A DNA stretch of 64,000 nt from Acidimicrobium ferrooxidans (GCA_020723485.1 DYIU01000002.1:343543-407542), one strand, 5' to 3'; counted from the stretch's first letter, positions 1 to 11,135 are shown. The notes: generated from the letters alone by a model not told the origin. Numbers and translations: made by a program.

Positions 1-2269
1 CGGCGCGGGAGAGCGCCATGCCGATGATCTCCGCCGCCTCCTCGAGGAAGATGACCGACTCCTCGGAAAACCTGTCCTGCCGGTGGTCGGATAGCTGGAG
101 CAGGCCGATGGTCGCCGCCTCCAGCCTGAGCGGAACCAGCGCGCTGGACCTGAATCCCTCCATGTAGCACGCCCGCCTGCGCGGCCCGAGGCCGTCAGCT
201 TCGCCGGAATCCAGCAGCCCCGGCAGGTCGTTGGACCAGAAGCTGCCACCCGGCGTGAAGAACCTGCGTGCTTCGCCGGCGCGTCCCTGGAGCACGTCTC
301 CGCAGAAGCATTCGAACAGGGGCTCTCCCGCCGGTCCGCATCGCGGGTGTCCCTCATCTGAGCCCTGGAGCACGGCCTCCGATTCAAGGAAGTCAGCCGG
401 GAACCCGCTGGTGTACCGGTACGGGAACCCTGCGCCTTCCCTGAGCCTGAGTCCTATAGCCTCCACCCCGGTGAACTCCTTGATGATATCGATCATCTCC
501 GGGACTATGTCCCAGGCCTCCGTGGAGCGGTTTACGAGCTCCAGAAGCCTGAAGATGAACCGCCGGCGCTCCCGAGCCGCTTTCTTGTCGGTGACATCCA
601 GAACCCCAACGAGTGTCCCCGTGAGCTTGCCCCTGCTGTCGTACAGGGGGGCGGGGTGGACGGACACGAAAAGCGTCACGTCGTCCGCCCTCCGCAGCCG
701 GAACGCGTCCTCCTCCTCGGCCCCCGCGGGCCTGCCCTCACCGGTGATGGGGTCGAGTCCGGGCGGCATCTCCACGAAATCGAGGACCGGACGGCCGATT
801 AGGCTCTCGACGCGGCGGGAGAGCATGTCCGCCATCCGCCTGTTGGCGAAGGTGATTATTCCCCCGAGGTCGGCCGCGAGTATGCCCTCGTCCAGGGACT
901 CGACGAGCACCCGGTACCTCTCCTCGCTCTGGAGCGCGAGGTCGCGCTGCTCCTCGAGCTCCCTTTCGGCGGACATGAGCTTCGTTATGTCAGTAGCGGA
1001 AATCAGGACCCGCGACCAGTCCTCCAGGCAACCCTCGTCGATGAAAGCTTTGAACTGCACATTCCTCAGGTTGCCCTCAAGAGTCGGTGCGACGATCTCG
1101 CTCTCCACGGTGCTGGACCCTCTGGCAGCCTCGTCCAGGTATCCTATGAAGATGGGAGCAGTCTGTTCCGTGAGAAAGACGCCCAGGTCTTTCGCGAACT
1201 CATCCTTCCCGACAGCCTCGACTAACTCCAGCAGCGCGTCGTTGACATCCAGGACCTCGATCGAATCGACCAGGAGCTCGAGCTCGTTGCGGCTCGATGT
1301 GAGGTATCCGGCAATGTCGGAAATACCCCGCCGGTGCAGTTCGTCGACTCGCGATTTGGCCAGTGACAGGTCAAGCGATGCCAGCCCCACAGGCGAGTTC
1401 TCGAAGAGCTCGCGGTACCTGCGCTCGCTCTGCGAGAGAGCCATTTCAGCGACCTTACGTTCGCTGATGTCCCTGGCCAACCCGGTGACGTAATCCCGGC
1501 CCCCGTGCGCGAACAGACTTATGTTCATCTCGACGGGGAAGGTGGTTCCATCCTTTCGCTGATGCACCGTTTCGAGTATGAACGAATCCGTCTTCTTCAG
1601 CTTGCTCCAGTTTGCCGCCCACTCCGCCTCACCGTAGTTCGGGTCTATGTCCATTACGGAGAGCTCGAGGAGCTCCTCGCGCGAGTACCCAAGCGAGGCG
1701 CATGCGGCGTCGTTCACGAACACGAAGCGCCCGTCGGGGTCGGTGATGAACACCGCCTCGGAAGAGCGGTCCACCGCGAACCGCGTGAGCCTGCGCTCAC
1801 CCTCTGAGCGGTGCTGCTCGGTGACGTCCAGCCCGGTGCCGATAACAAACTCGACCTGGCCACTCTCTCCCCTGAGGGAGGTGTTGCTCCACTCGATGAG
1901 CTTGGGCTCGCCCGCCTTCGTGAGCCAGTGGTTGACGTGACGGTTCGGCAACGCCCCGGACGCGAGGTCGGCGAAGACGGCTTTGACGTCCTCCACCTCG
2001 CCCGGGGGGATGAGGACTTCCCAGATCGGCCTTTCGGCGACTTCCTCGAAGGAGTAGCCGGTGAGATCCTCGCATGACCTGTTGAATAGGACGATGCGAC
2101 CGCGTGAGTCCATGACGACGACGAGCGCCTCTATCACGTCCAGGACAGCGGAGCTGAAGTCGTTTTCGGGCAGCCCGGACCTACCTGGGCTTACCTGAGT
2201 TATTTCGAGAAGCGGGTGCCTTCGGCGCCCCCGCCTCGTGCCGGGCTCGGACTTCCTCCCGGTCTCCAA
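1..2269 (-). CDS. multi-PAS/GAF sensor protein, partial (C-terminus off the left edge)
   Basis: The reverse strand is open to base 1 and encodes a string of sensory domains. The first PAS domain is at about 2160-1810 (DVIEALVVVMDSRGRIVLFN, then GYSFEEV, ending GLDVTEQ). A second ends ARDISERKVAEM near 1450. A more divergent PAS-like region follows, then another PAS (LDEGILAADLGGIITFANRR) ending near 600 with VLDVTDKKAARERR. The part nearest the edge is a GAF domain (EAATIGLLQLSD, then EEAAEIIGMALSRA). Such chains normally feed a histidine kinase or GGDEF/phosphatase output, which would lie beyond base 1. No ATG precedes the first PAS in this frame. TTG at 2269 is a guess; the frame is open to about 2369. 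The input signal cannot be told from sequence. Confidence 0.85.
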   Translation of the reverse strand, partial: METGRKSEPGTRRGRRRHPLLEITQVSPGRSGLPENDFSSAVLDVIEALVVVMDSRGRIVLFNRSCEDLTGYSFEEVAERPIWEVLIPPGEVEDVKAVFADLASGALPNRHVNHWLTKAGEPKLIEWSNTSLRGESGQVEFVIGTGLDVTEQHRSEGERRLTRFAVDRSSEAVFITDPDGRFVFVNDAACASLGYSREELLELSVMDIDPNYGEAEWAANWSKLKKTDSFILETVHQRKDGTTFPVEMNISLFAHGGRDYVTGLARDISERKVAEMALSQSERRYRELFENSPVGLASLDLSLAKSRVDELHRRGISDIAGYLTSSRNELELLVDSIEVLDVNDALLELVEAVGKDEFAKDLGVFLTEQTAPIFIGYLDEAARGSSTVESEIVAPTLEGNLRNVQFKAFIDEGCLEDWSRVLISATDITKLMSAERELEEQRDLALQSEERYRVLVESLDEGILAADLGGIITFANRRMADMLSRRVESLIGRPVLDFVEMPPGLDPITGEGRPAGAEEEDAFRLRRADDVTLFVSVHPAPLYDSRGKLTGTLVGVLDVTDKKAARERRRFIFRLLELVNRSTEAWDIVPEMIDIIKEFTGVEAIGLRLREGAGFPYRYTSGFPADFLESEAVLQGSDEGHPRCGPAGEPLFECFCGDVLQGRAGEARRFFTPGGSFWSNDLPGLLDSGEADGLGPRRRACYMEGFRSSALVPLRLEAATIGLLQLSDHRQDRFSEESVIFLEEAAEIIGMALSRA

Positions 2270-2567
2270 AGGTGGACCCCCGTTTTCCTCGGCTGCAAAG
2301 AGTCCCGTGTGTAAGCAGACTGCGACCTCGCCAGGACCTCCTGTCGGTATTGTCGCTCTTCAGTAGGAATATCGTATTGATATGCCTCAAACATTACCTC
2401 GCGGGCGTCCCGGGGCTCCGTGGTCCCGCCCTGAGAGCTACAGTCTGTACTGCTTGATGACGATAAGAATAGTGGAAGCCCGATGGAGACCGGCTCCCCG
2501 TCCGAAGAAGTCCCCATCGGTTAGTGTTGCGCCTTGTGAGCATGGCGGACCCGGAGGTCACGCCTGT

Positions 2568-2948
2568 ATGGAGGAAAAAGACAGCATCTGGCGGCAGCCC
2601 ATAAGCGAGTTGCTGCAGAAGGAGATAACCGCAGATTTCCTCAAGAAGGAGCTGACCCTTCCCGAGTTCCTGAAGAAGGAGATACCCGGCGGCATCCTTG
2701 ACAAAGAGATAGTCTTCCGCCGGAAGCGCTCAGACGACACGGTCGAGGACGAAGAGATCGAGCAGACAGTCTGCTTCTCGTGCAGGAAGGAGACCCCCGC
2801 GACTGTCTCCACCTGCGTGCACTGCGGGGCTCACATAGAGGCCACGTACAAAAGGGACAACTACCTGCAGCAGCTGGAAGCGCAGGAGGGCGCCCAGGTC
2901 TCGGAGGAGTCTGTGAGCCTGCTCGACCTGTCCGACGAGATCCTGTAG
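2568..2948 (+). CDS. small zinc-ribbon protein with amphipathic Leu/Lys/Glu repeats
   Basis: The product is 126 residues. ATG at 2568 is chosen because GGAGG lies about 10 bases upstream; the frame is open further upstream, but that translation looks like non-coding sequence. The N-terminal third repeats a motif of the type FLKKE(L/I) about every 12 residues (LLQKEI, FLKKEL, FLKKEI, ILDKEI), which should form amphipathic helices. The middle holds a zinc ribbon, CFSC...CVHC, and the tail is acidic. It stops 4 bases before the convergent DUF362 gene. I do not recognise the family; a role as a small adaptor or membrane-associated protein is only a guess. Confidence 0.75.
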   Translation: MEEKDSIWRQPISELLQKEITADFLKKELTLPEFLKKEIPGGILDKEIVFRRKRSDDTVEDEEIEQTVCFSCRKETPATVSTCVHCGAHIEATYKRDNYLQQLEAQEGAQVSEESVSLLDLSDEIL

Positions 2949-2952
2949 GCGC

Positions 2953-4131
2953 TCAAAAGGCGCTGCGCCTCTCCGAGCGCCGGCCTCTAATCCGTACCAG
3001 CACCGGCTCCCTGAGGCCCATCGCCTGGTACTCGCAGAGCTCGTCACAGCAGAAACACCTTATGCACTTCCCCGGGTCGACCCGCGCCGTCCCACCGCTC
3101 ACTTGTATTGCCCCACTGGGGCAGACGGCGGCGCACGTCCCGCACCCCGTGCACTTACCGGCGAGCGGCTTCGGGGTCACAGTGGTGAAACGGCTCAGCC
3201 GTCCCGTCATCAGTGCCGGGGTCCTCTCGCTGAAGTAGTTACTGCCTGGAAGCTGGAAATCCGGCAGCCTCAGGTCTGCGACACTGTCCCCCAGTACCGT
3301 GTACCAGCGCTCCGCGCCGGAAGGGCACACTCCCCTGCGCACCGCGGCCGCCAGCGGCCTGCTATCCTCTTCCGCAAGCCCGGCAAGGTCTATCATCAGC
3401 GACTCAAGGGCGAAGGCGTTCGCCCCCGCGGCTATCACCTTCATCCGCCTTACGCGGCCGTGTCGCGAGCCATCCCCGTCTATGGTGTCCACCGCGTCAA
3501 CGACATGGAACGACGGCGCCGCGGCCAGGTGGACGTCCACTACGAGGTCGGCGAAATCCTCCTGGCTGTCGAACCGGGAATGATAGACGAACTTGGTCAG
3601 GCCCGGCACCGACCCGTACAGGTTCTTGATGGGGCCTGTCACGTTCATGTAACGGTGTGTCTTGAACTTCGAGACGGAGACCATGTGGTCCGCCTCCACC
3701 ATGGACCTGCAGAGCGACAGCCGCTTGACCCTGGCGCCCCCGGGCAGGGGCACCTCCTTGACGGACGTGTCCATGGCAAGCCTGGCGCCTGTGCGCCGGG
3801 CAACGTCCGCGATTCCCGTCTTCTCGTACACCTTCTCGAGGCGGGCCCGCGTGAAGGGGCCTCCCGGGCTGTCGCCCACCGTGACGCTGTCCGTGACCTC
3901 CAGGAGCCGCGTGACGACCGCACTGACGAGCTCTGGGTTGGTGACGATGGCTGTATCCGGGCCCACAGCCATGACGCAGTTCACCTTGACGAACACCGAA
4001 TCCCCGGGACTCATGAAGCTCTGGGGCCCGTCGAGGAGGTCGAAGGCCCGCGCTACGCCTCTCCTCAGGTATCCGGGCTCATAGGCCTCACAGGTAACAA
4101 GCGATACGCGCTCACCTGTCCGGGATGGCAC
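2953..4131 (-). CDS. DUF362 domain protein with C-terminal 2[4Fe-4S] ferredoxin domain
   Basis: The product is 392 residues. The N-terminal 300 residues match the DUF362 family (VFVKVNCV, VGDSPGG, SKFKTHRYMNVTGPIKNLYG). The C-terminus is a bacterial-type ferredoxin with CTGCGTCAAVCP and CIRCFCCDELC. DUF362 proteins are common in anaerobes and are often fused to ferredoxin domains; their reaction is not settled, though a redox role is assumed. The start is GTG at 4131 with GGAACGATAA immediately upstream. The gene stands alone and converges on the zinc-ribbon gene. No signal peptide is visible, so it is probably cytoplasmic. Confidence 0.9.
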   Translation of the reverse strand: MPSRTGERVSLVTCEAYEPGYLRRGVARAFDLLDGPQSFMSPGDSVFVKVNCVMAVGPDTAIVTNPELVSAVVTRLLEVTDSVTVGDSPGGPFTRARLEKVYEKTGIADVARRTGARLAMDTSVKEVPLPGGARVKRLSLCRSMVEADHMVSVSKFKTHRYMNVTGPIKNLYGSVPGLTKFVYHSRFDSQEDFADLVVDVHLAAAPSFHVVDAVDTIDGDGSRHGRVRRMKVIAAGANAFALESLMIDLAGLAEEDSRPLAAAVRRGVCPSGAERWYTVLGDSVADLRLPDFQLPGSNYFSERTPALMTGRLSRFTTVTPKPLAGKCTGCGTCAAVCPSGAIQVSGGTARVDPGKCIRCFCCDELCEYQAMGLREPVLVRIRGRRSERRSAF

Positions 4132-4247
4132 TTATCGTTCCTTTCACGTTTGGCGGGTCACGCCCTCCAACGGGCTGCGGCAACTATAGCCCCGGGCTCC
4201 GCGCCGGTCAATCACGCGGAATCGGGATGGGGCCCCTGACCACCTGG

Positions 4248-4285
4248 ATGCAACAACCGACCTGACCCCGTGTTGCATTTTTTTT
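4248..4285 (+). repeat. GGGGTCAGGTC-family hairpin, copy 1, followed by a T-run
   Basis: Arms ATGCAACA (4248-4255) and TGTTGCAT (4271-4278) are perfect inverted repeats around a 15-base loop that contains GACCTGACCCC. Eight T residues follow (4278-4285), so on the + strand the element looks like an intrinsic terminator. No + strand gene lies just upstream. The same loop core recurs near 5281, 30831 and 53816. Confidence 0.75.
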
Positions 4286-4380
4286 CTCCAAACTCGAGAA
4301 ATGTGCCGGATTTTCTCCGCTTGAGGCGTAAATATTAAACAGGAGGTACCTCGAAGGAAGAAGGAGGGTCCAAGGACAAG

Positions 4381-4626
4381 ATGCAGAGGATCTCAAGAGA
4401 AGAAGCAAAGTCCCTCACCGACCGTGAACTGATGACGGCGCACGACAGGATCTTGAGGGACTACTCTCTCGGCCTGCTCGATGACAGGGTCGTCCCGGTC
4501 GAGAACACCCTGTTGCTGGAGGAAGAGCTCCGGAAGAGGGGGTACTCGCCGGAGGCCAGGTCCCAGAGGGCGAGGTCCGCCTGCAGGTGGTTCGGAAACC
4601 CCGGGCCTCTTGCAGCCTCCACCTGA
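4381..4626 (+). CDS. small hypothetical protein
   Basis: This 81-residue ORF is charged in its first 60 residues and helical in character (EEAKSLTDRELMTAHDRILRD, then LLLEEELRKRGYSPE). The tail is Gly/Ala/Pro rich and less protein-like. ATG at 4381 has a modest purine stretch (AAGGAC) upstream and stronger GGAGG runs somewhat farther off. It ends about 110 bases before the Fe-S protein gene and could share a transcript with it. I do not recognise a family. The composition supports a real gene, but not strongly. Confidence 0.55.
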   Translation: MQRISREEAKSLTDRELMTAHDRILRDYSLGLLDDRVVPVENTLLLEEELRKRGYSPEARSQRARSACRWFGNPGPLAAST

Positions 4627-4737
4627 CATAAGCTCCGGCCCCCCAGAGCGCGGGCAGCGCCGAAGCCACTGCCTTTCCAGGCCCCCATGCATCAGAATGG
4701 TACCGTGCCCTGGTCATCTGCTGATCGGAGGAACCCT

Positions 4738-5259
4738 ATGGGCCTCATCACTGACTTCAGTATCGAGCTCTCGACCCCGGAATGCGACCTCGAATCGGCC
4801 ATATACCGTGCGAGCGTCTCTATCGATGCGGATATCAGCGAAGCCCTCCCTTACGTCAACGCCACCGTGGAGAAAGCCGAGTTCATTCCCAGCGTCCCGG
4901 TCCTGGTGTGGACCGAGGGCTCTCACAAGTACGCCCTGCGGCCGCGCGAGGTAGCCATCAGCAACATCACGGAGATGAAGGAGGCGCAGCAGCTGGCCTC
5001 GCAGATAGTTGCCCGCATCAACTCCATCTGGGATAGGAAGAGCGAGATCGAGCCCAGCTACGAGAGCTACGAGAGGCCGAAGGTCCTGGACATACTGAAG
5101 CTCCTGCCCCGTACCAACTGCAGGGAGTGCGGGCTCGCCACCTGCATGGCCTTTGCGGACTCGCTCGCGAAGGACAAGCAGTCGCTCGAGGACTGCCCGG
5201 CGCTGTCCGGCGCCGAATGCGTGCAGCAGCTTGATGCCCTGCGCGAGATGGGCCTCTAG
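4738..5259 (+). CDS. Fe-S protein with CFeSP-type 4Fe-4S domain
   Basis: The product is 173 residues. ATG at 4738 is preferred over 4687 because GGAGG lies about 6 bases before it and the extra N-terminal residues look unrelated. The C-terminal 60 residues carry the motif NCRECGLATCMAFADSLA...CP, which is the 4Fe-4S signature of the small domain found in the corrinoid/iron-sulfur protein large subunit and related redox proteins. The N-terminal 110 residues are an unassigned alpha/beta region. A role in one-carbon or corrinoid electron transfer is possible, but no corrinoid or acs/cdh gene is in the window. Confidence 0.8.
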   Translation: MGLITDFSIELSTPECDLESAIYRASVSIDADISEALPYVNATVEKAEFIPSVPVLVWTEGSHKYALRPREVAISNITEMKEAQQLASQIVARINSIWDRKSEIEPSYESYERPKVLDILKLLPRTNCRECGLATCMAFADSLAKDKQSLEDCPALSGAECVQQLDALREMGL

Positions 5260-5269
5260 CCGGGCCCGC

Positions 5270-5301
5270 CGCAACATGGGGTCAGGTCACTTGTTGCGTT
5301 T
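5270..5301. repeat. GGGGTCAGGTC-family hairpin, copy 2
   Basis: CGCAACA (5270-5276) and TGTTGCG (5292-5298) form a perfect stem around a 15-base loop containing GGGGTCAGGTC. The geometry equals copy 1, with the loop in the opposite orientation. A short T stretch follows, and the element begins 11 bases after the stop of the Fe-S protein gene, so it may also end that transcript. Confidence 0.75.
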
Positions 5302-5366
5302 TGCCGACCACGAAGAACACGCTGCCGTAATACCCGGAGAACTCGCGGAAGATATCGATCTCCTTC

Positions 5367-5372
5367 TATAAT
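5367..5372 (+). promoter_or_regulatory. candidate -10 box (TATAAT) before the DUF5808 gene
   Basis: A perfect TATAAT lies 34 bases before the ATG at 5406. No good -35 hexamer is found 16-18 bases upstream, so this is only a candidate. Confidence 0.35.
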
Positions 5373-5405
5373 TGTCAGGTGTAGATACGGACCGGAGGGG
5401 ACACA

Positions 5406-5678
5406 ATGGAGCTGCACGGCAGGGCACTCGGCATCCCGTACGATTTCCGAGTTCCGACCTGGCGCAAGCTGAAGAGCCACTACTGGAACCCGGATGACGA
5501 GCGGATATTCATCCCGCGTGCGTTCGGCATCGGCTGGGACATAAACATCTACCGCCTCAAGGTGCGCTACCCGGCGTTGTTCTACACGCTGCTGAGCCTC
5601 ACCATCTTGAGTACGGCGCTTCGGTGCGCCCTCTACATCCGCCTGGTAATGAAGAAGAGGCGGACGGAGGGGAGCTAA
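5406..5678 (+). CDS. DUF5808 family small membrane protein
   Basis: The product is 90 residues. The motif YWNPDDERIFIPRAFGIGWDIN is typical of DUF5808, a short domain of unknown function that usually sits next to membrane segments. A single hydrophobic helix follows (about residues 58-78), ending in a basic KKRR tail, so the N-terminus may face either side. ATG at 5406 has GGAGGGG 7 bases upstream. It stands between hairpin repeat copy 2 and the SDR gene and has no obvious partner. Confidence 0.8.
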   Translation: MELHGRALGIPYDFRVPTWRKLKSHYWNPDDERIFIPRAFGIGWDINIYRLKVRYPALFYTLLSLTILSTALRCALYIRLVMKKRRTEGS

Positions 5679-5804
5679 CTCCTCGGGCGATGCCGTCCTT
5701 GCGTCCACTCAACCTCGCGGTCGTTAAGGTCGATTAGTCCTGTGAACGCTAGCTTCCAGTATGCTCAGCAGGCGAGCGCGGGCCTTCATCGACCCGGAGG
5801 AGCC

Positions 5805-6641
5805 ATGGACGACTTCAAAGGCAAGACGGTCGCCATCACCGGCGCGGCGCACGGGCTGGGCGAGGCCACCGCAAGAGCCTTCGCGGCGCGCGGCGCGATA
5901 CTGGCCCTGTGCGACATAGACGGCAGCGGCCTCGATGCGGTTAAGGAAGGGCTCCAGGAACGGGGGACCCGGGTCCTGACCCGGGTCGTGGACGTCACCG
6001 AGGCCGCCCAGTTCGGCGGCTTCAGCGAGCTCGTGTACAACGAATTCGGGCGCGCGGACATCCTGGTGAACAACGCCGGGGTCGTTCTCGCCGGCCCGAT
6101 GGAGGACATCACGCTCGAGGACTGGCGCTGGATAATCGGCATCAACGTCTGGGGAGTCATCAACGGCACGCATTTCTTCTATCCGCGAATGGCCGGTGAC
6201 GGCGGGGGCCACATAGTGAACATAGCGTCCGCGGCCGGGCTGATACCGCTCCCGTTCCTCTCCGCGTACGCCGGCAGCAAGAGCGCGGTTGTATCGATGA
6301 CCCGCGCCTGGAGAGCCGAGGGCGCCGCGGCCGGCGTGCGGTTCACGGCGGTCTGCCCGGGAATAATGAACACCAACATCGCAAAGTCCATACGCCTGTG
6401 CACCGGTGCGGAGCGCAGGGCGCTGCCCGAGGTCGGCGCGAGGGCTCACCGCTTCATAACGAGAAAGCGCTACGACCCGGCGAACGTCGCGGAAGCGATC
6501 ATCCGCGCGGTGCAGAAGAACAAGGGAGTCGTGCCGGTGGGGATCGAGACGCACGCCCTCGACCTTGCCGACCGGTTCAGCAGGCGTCTGGTAGACTCGG
6601 CACTGATGATGTCGACGCGCATGGGCAGACGCTGGTCATGA
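5805..6641 (+). CDS. SDR-family NAD(P)-dependent oxidoreductase
   Basis: The product is 278 residues, a normal classical short-chain dehydrogenase. It shows the dinucleotide motif TGAAHGLG (residues 12-19), the acidic DID after beta-strand 2 (which suggests NAD preference), NNAG, the catalytic Ser in NIASAAG and the YAGSK catalytic pair. ATG at 5805 is chosen because GGAGG lies 6 bases upstream and the frame upstream is not conserved-looking. The substrate cannot be read from the sequence. The C-terminal region resembles membrane-associated SDRs acting on hydrophobic alcohols. Confidence 0.88.
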   Translation: MDDFKGKTVAITGAAHGLGEATARAFAARGAILALCDIDGSGLDAVKEGLQERGTRVLTRVVDVTEAAQFGGFSELVYNEFGRADILVNNAGVVLAGPMEDITLEDWRWIIGINVWGVINGTHFFYPRMAGDGGGHIVNIASAAGLIPLPFLSAYAGSKSAVVSMTRAWRAEGAAAGVRFTAVCPGIMNTNIAKSIRLCTGAERRALPEVGARAHRFITRKRYDPANVAEAIIRAVQKNKGVVPVGIETHALDLADRFSRRLVDSALMMSTRMGRRWS

Positions 6642-6718
6642 CCTTAACAGGAACGCGGGCATTTAATGCGGACGGAAGGCGAGCCGGCCGGTTCCACGAA
6701 ACTCGGGAGTGCCTTTAG

Positions 6719-7636
6719 ATGTACGCGGGCGTCTTCGCGGATATCGAGGGAAGTTTCGGCATCTGGAGGATGAGGCAGTGCCGCATGGGAACGAGGGAAT
6801 GGCAGTACGGCCGCTCTTGTCTCACCGAGGATGTGAACCAGGTGGTGCGCGGGTGCTTCGACGGGGGCGCCACGAGGGTGCTGGTCAAGGACACCCACGA
6901 AGTCGGTTTCAACTGCCTGGTGAAAGAACTCGATCCAAGGGCTGAATACCTCGGCGGCCACTACGTTAAGCCCTCGCTCTACGGGGACGTCACCGGAATA
7001 GACCTTGTCCTCTACGTGGCAATTCATGCGGCGTCCGGGACCCCCGAGGCTTTCTTCCCGCACACGCATTACGGGGTGTTCTCACAGCTGCGCCTGAACG
7101 GTTCCCCTGTGAGCGAGATGGACATCTACGGGGGCTACCTGGGAGAGCTCGGGATCCCCATCGGATTCGTCTCGGGTGAGGACGTGGCGGTGGAACAGGC
7201 CCTCCGGACCTTGCCCTGGGCGAAGTCGGTGGTGGTGGAAAAGGACAAGGATACCTACACATCCGGAGAGAAGAGCCTGCAGTACCTTGAAGAAGGAAGG
7301 GCGAGGTTGCGAGCGACCGCGGCGGACGCCGTTCGCAGCGTATCGGAGATGAGGCCGCTCCTGTTCAAGGGTCCCCTCCGTTTTGAAGCGGAGTTCCGCA
7401 CGGAGGAACTCGCGCGCAAATACAACACCTGGGACTTTCCGAGAGACGGCGCGACGGTCTCGTGGGAAGCCGGGGACATGGTTGAGGGTTTCGATAAGCT
7501 GAACAGGCTTGTCTTCATCCCGAGGTGGTCCTACCCGGTGCGCCGTCCCATGGCATTCGCCATGCGCAGCTATTATCGGATCAAAAACACGTACTTCGCC
7601 CCTGAAGCCGATCCCGAGGAAGCTTCTCTCCCGTAG
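6719..7636 (+). CDS. M55 family D-aminopeptidase (DppA-like)
   Basis: The product is 305 residues. It keeps the zinc and catalytic residues of Bacillus DppA in the same register: Asp8 and Glu10 (ADIEGSFGI), His60 (KDTHE), His103 (AIHA), His115 (FPHTH) and Glu133 (SEMDIYGG). The family releases D-amino acids from peptides, which fits recycling of cell-wall peptides. No signal peptide is present, so it is cytoplasmic. No dpp transport genes are nearby. The C-terminal 50 residues extend past the usual DppA length and are basic and aromatic. The ribosome site (GGGAG) is weak. Confidence 0.88.
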   Translation: MYAGVFADIEGSFGIWRMRQCRMGTREWQYGRSCLTEDVNQVVRGCFDGGATRVLVKDTHEVGFNCLVKELDPRAEYLGGHYVKPSLYGDVTGIDLVLYVAIHAASGTPEAFFPHTHYGVFSQLRLNGSPVSEMDIYGGYLGELGIPIGFVSGEDVAVEQALRTLPWAKSVVVEKDKDTYTSGEKSLQYLEEGRARLRATAADAVRSVSEMRPLLFKGPLRFEAEFRTEELARKYNTWDFPRDGATVSWEAGDMVEGFDKLNRLVFIPRWSYPVRRPMAFAMRSYYRIKNTYFAPEADPEEASLP

Positions 7637-7651
7637 AGACCCTGCCCCATC

Positions 7652-9931
<2,280 letters not shown>

Positions 9932-10009
9932 TCAGCATATCGACACGACAAATGTGGGATTTCCGGCCCGGATGTGTCCCTGATGACGACGTTCAGAGTT
10001 CAGCCGGGA

Positions 10010-10015
10010 TATAAT
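10010..10015 (+). promoter_or_regulatory. candidate -10 box (TATAAT) upstream of the phospholipase D-like gene
   Basis: The 271-base gap between the divergent katG and the next gene holds TATAAT about 104 bases before the ATG at 10119. A matching -35 box is not evident. I see no gene in the rest of the gap. Confidence 0.3.
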
Positions 10016-10118
10016 CTTTCCAGGCACCGCACATCGTCTTCATGGTGCCATGAGACAGCCCACTGCTGTTCGGAACAGCTTGAGGTACCGTCGGCCCGGA
10101 CAAACACGAAGGAGTTAT

Positions 10119-11135
10119 ATGAAGGCGATCAGAAAACCCGGTATCACGTCCGGATTGATCGTCATCACGCTCATCGTAGCCACACTGTGCGGGTGCGGTG
10201 CCGGGAAGAAGACCTCGTACAGACTTATCATCGAGCCGCAGGACGGATATCAGTCCGTCTACGATTTTATCTCCGGGGCGAAGAAGTCCGTCGACATGAC
10301 CATGTATCAGCTTTCCGATCCCAAGGCCCAGGACGCCCTCAAAGCGGCCGCAAAGAAAGGCGTCAAGGTAAGGGTCCTGCTGGACTCCGACCCGGAGGGC
10401 GGGGGCGGCAAGACGGTGAACCAGGCGGCGTACGATGATCTGAAAGCCGGCGGCGTCGAGGTACGATGGGCGTGGTCAGGAACGCTGTGGCACCAGAAGA
10501 GCGTCATTCGTGACGGAGATGCCGCCGCCGTTATGACGTGCAACCTCTATGCGCCCTACTACCCCATCGTGAGGGACTACGCTGTCATCACGGACAACGC
10601 CGCCACCGCGTCCGGAATGGGGGCCACATTCAACAAAGACTGGAACAGGACCGACAGCCCGCCGTCGAAGGGCGTTGTGCCCGAAGCCTCGGAGCTCATC
10701 TGGTCGCCGGGCGCGCAACCGGGGCTGGTCGACCTGATAGATTCCGCCCGTCCCGGGACCACGATATACGCCGAGGACGAGCAGCTCGACAGCCAGCCCA
10801 TCGAGCAGGCGCTCATCGAGGCAGCGAAGAGAGGGGTCACGGTCAATCTCACCATGACTTATTCTTCAGATTACGTGAGTGGGTTCAACAACCTCGCCGC
10901 CGGCGGCGTGCACGTGAGACTCTACCAGCCGACCGCGCCCATCTACATTCACGCAAAGGCTATCTCGGTGAACGACGATACCGTCTATGTGGGCAGCAGC
11001 AATTTCACGTCGGCCATGACCAATCAGAATCGCAACGTGGGGATCATCACGACGGACCCTGAGGTCGTGCGCGGCGTCACGGAGACCATGGCCGCCGATT
11101 TCGCGGGTGCCACGCCGTACACTCCCGGCCAGTGA
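10119..11135 (+). CDS. phospholipase D-family lipoprotein
   Basis: The product is 338 residues. The N-terminus is a lipoprotein signal (hydrophobic run, then TLCGCGAGKK), so it should be anchored outside the membrane. Two HKD-type motifs are present: HQKSVIRD near residue 125 and HAKAISVN...VYVGSSNF near residue 285. In the second, the usual Asp of HxKx4D is Asn followed by Asp. The family hydrolyses or transfers phosphodiester bonds in lipids or nucleic acids. ATG at 10119 has AAGGAG upstream. It begins a cluster of exported hydrolases. Confidence 0.88.
   Translation: MKAIRKPGITSGLIVITLIVATLCGCGAGKKTSYRLIIEPQDGYQSVYDFISGAKKSVDMTMYQLSDPKAQDALKAAAKKGVKVRVLLDSDPEGGGGKTVNQAAYDDLKAGGVEVRWAWSGTLWHQKSVIRDGDAAAVMTCNLYAPYYPIVRDYAVITDNAATASGMGATFNKDWNRTDSPPSKGVVPEASELIWSPGAQPGLVDLIDSARPGTTIYAEDEQLDSQPIEQALIEAAKRGVTVNLTMTYSSDYVSGFNNLAAGGVHVRLYQPTAPIYIHAKAISVNDDTVYVGSSNFTSAMTNQNRNVGIITTDPEVVRGVTETMAADFAGATPYTPGQ

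Noticed and set aside
231-1493. A 420-codon + strand frame at the left edge
   Set aside because: It is Ser/Arg rich without domains; the reverse strand encodes clear PAS and GAF motifs over the same bases.
2200-2517. A 105-codon reverse-strand ORF upstream of the sensor gene
   Set aside because: It overlaps the sensor's possible start region in another frame, has low-complexity Ser runs and no recognisable domain.
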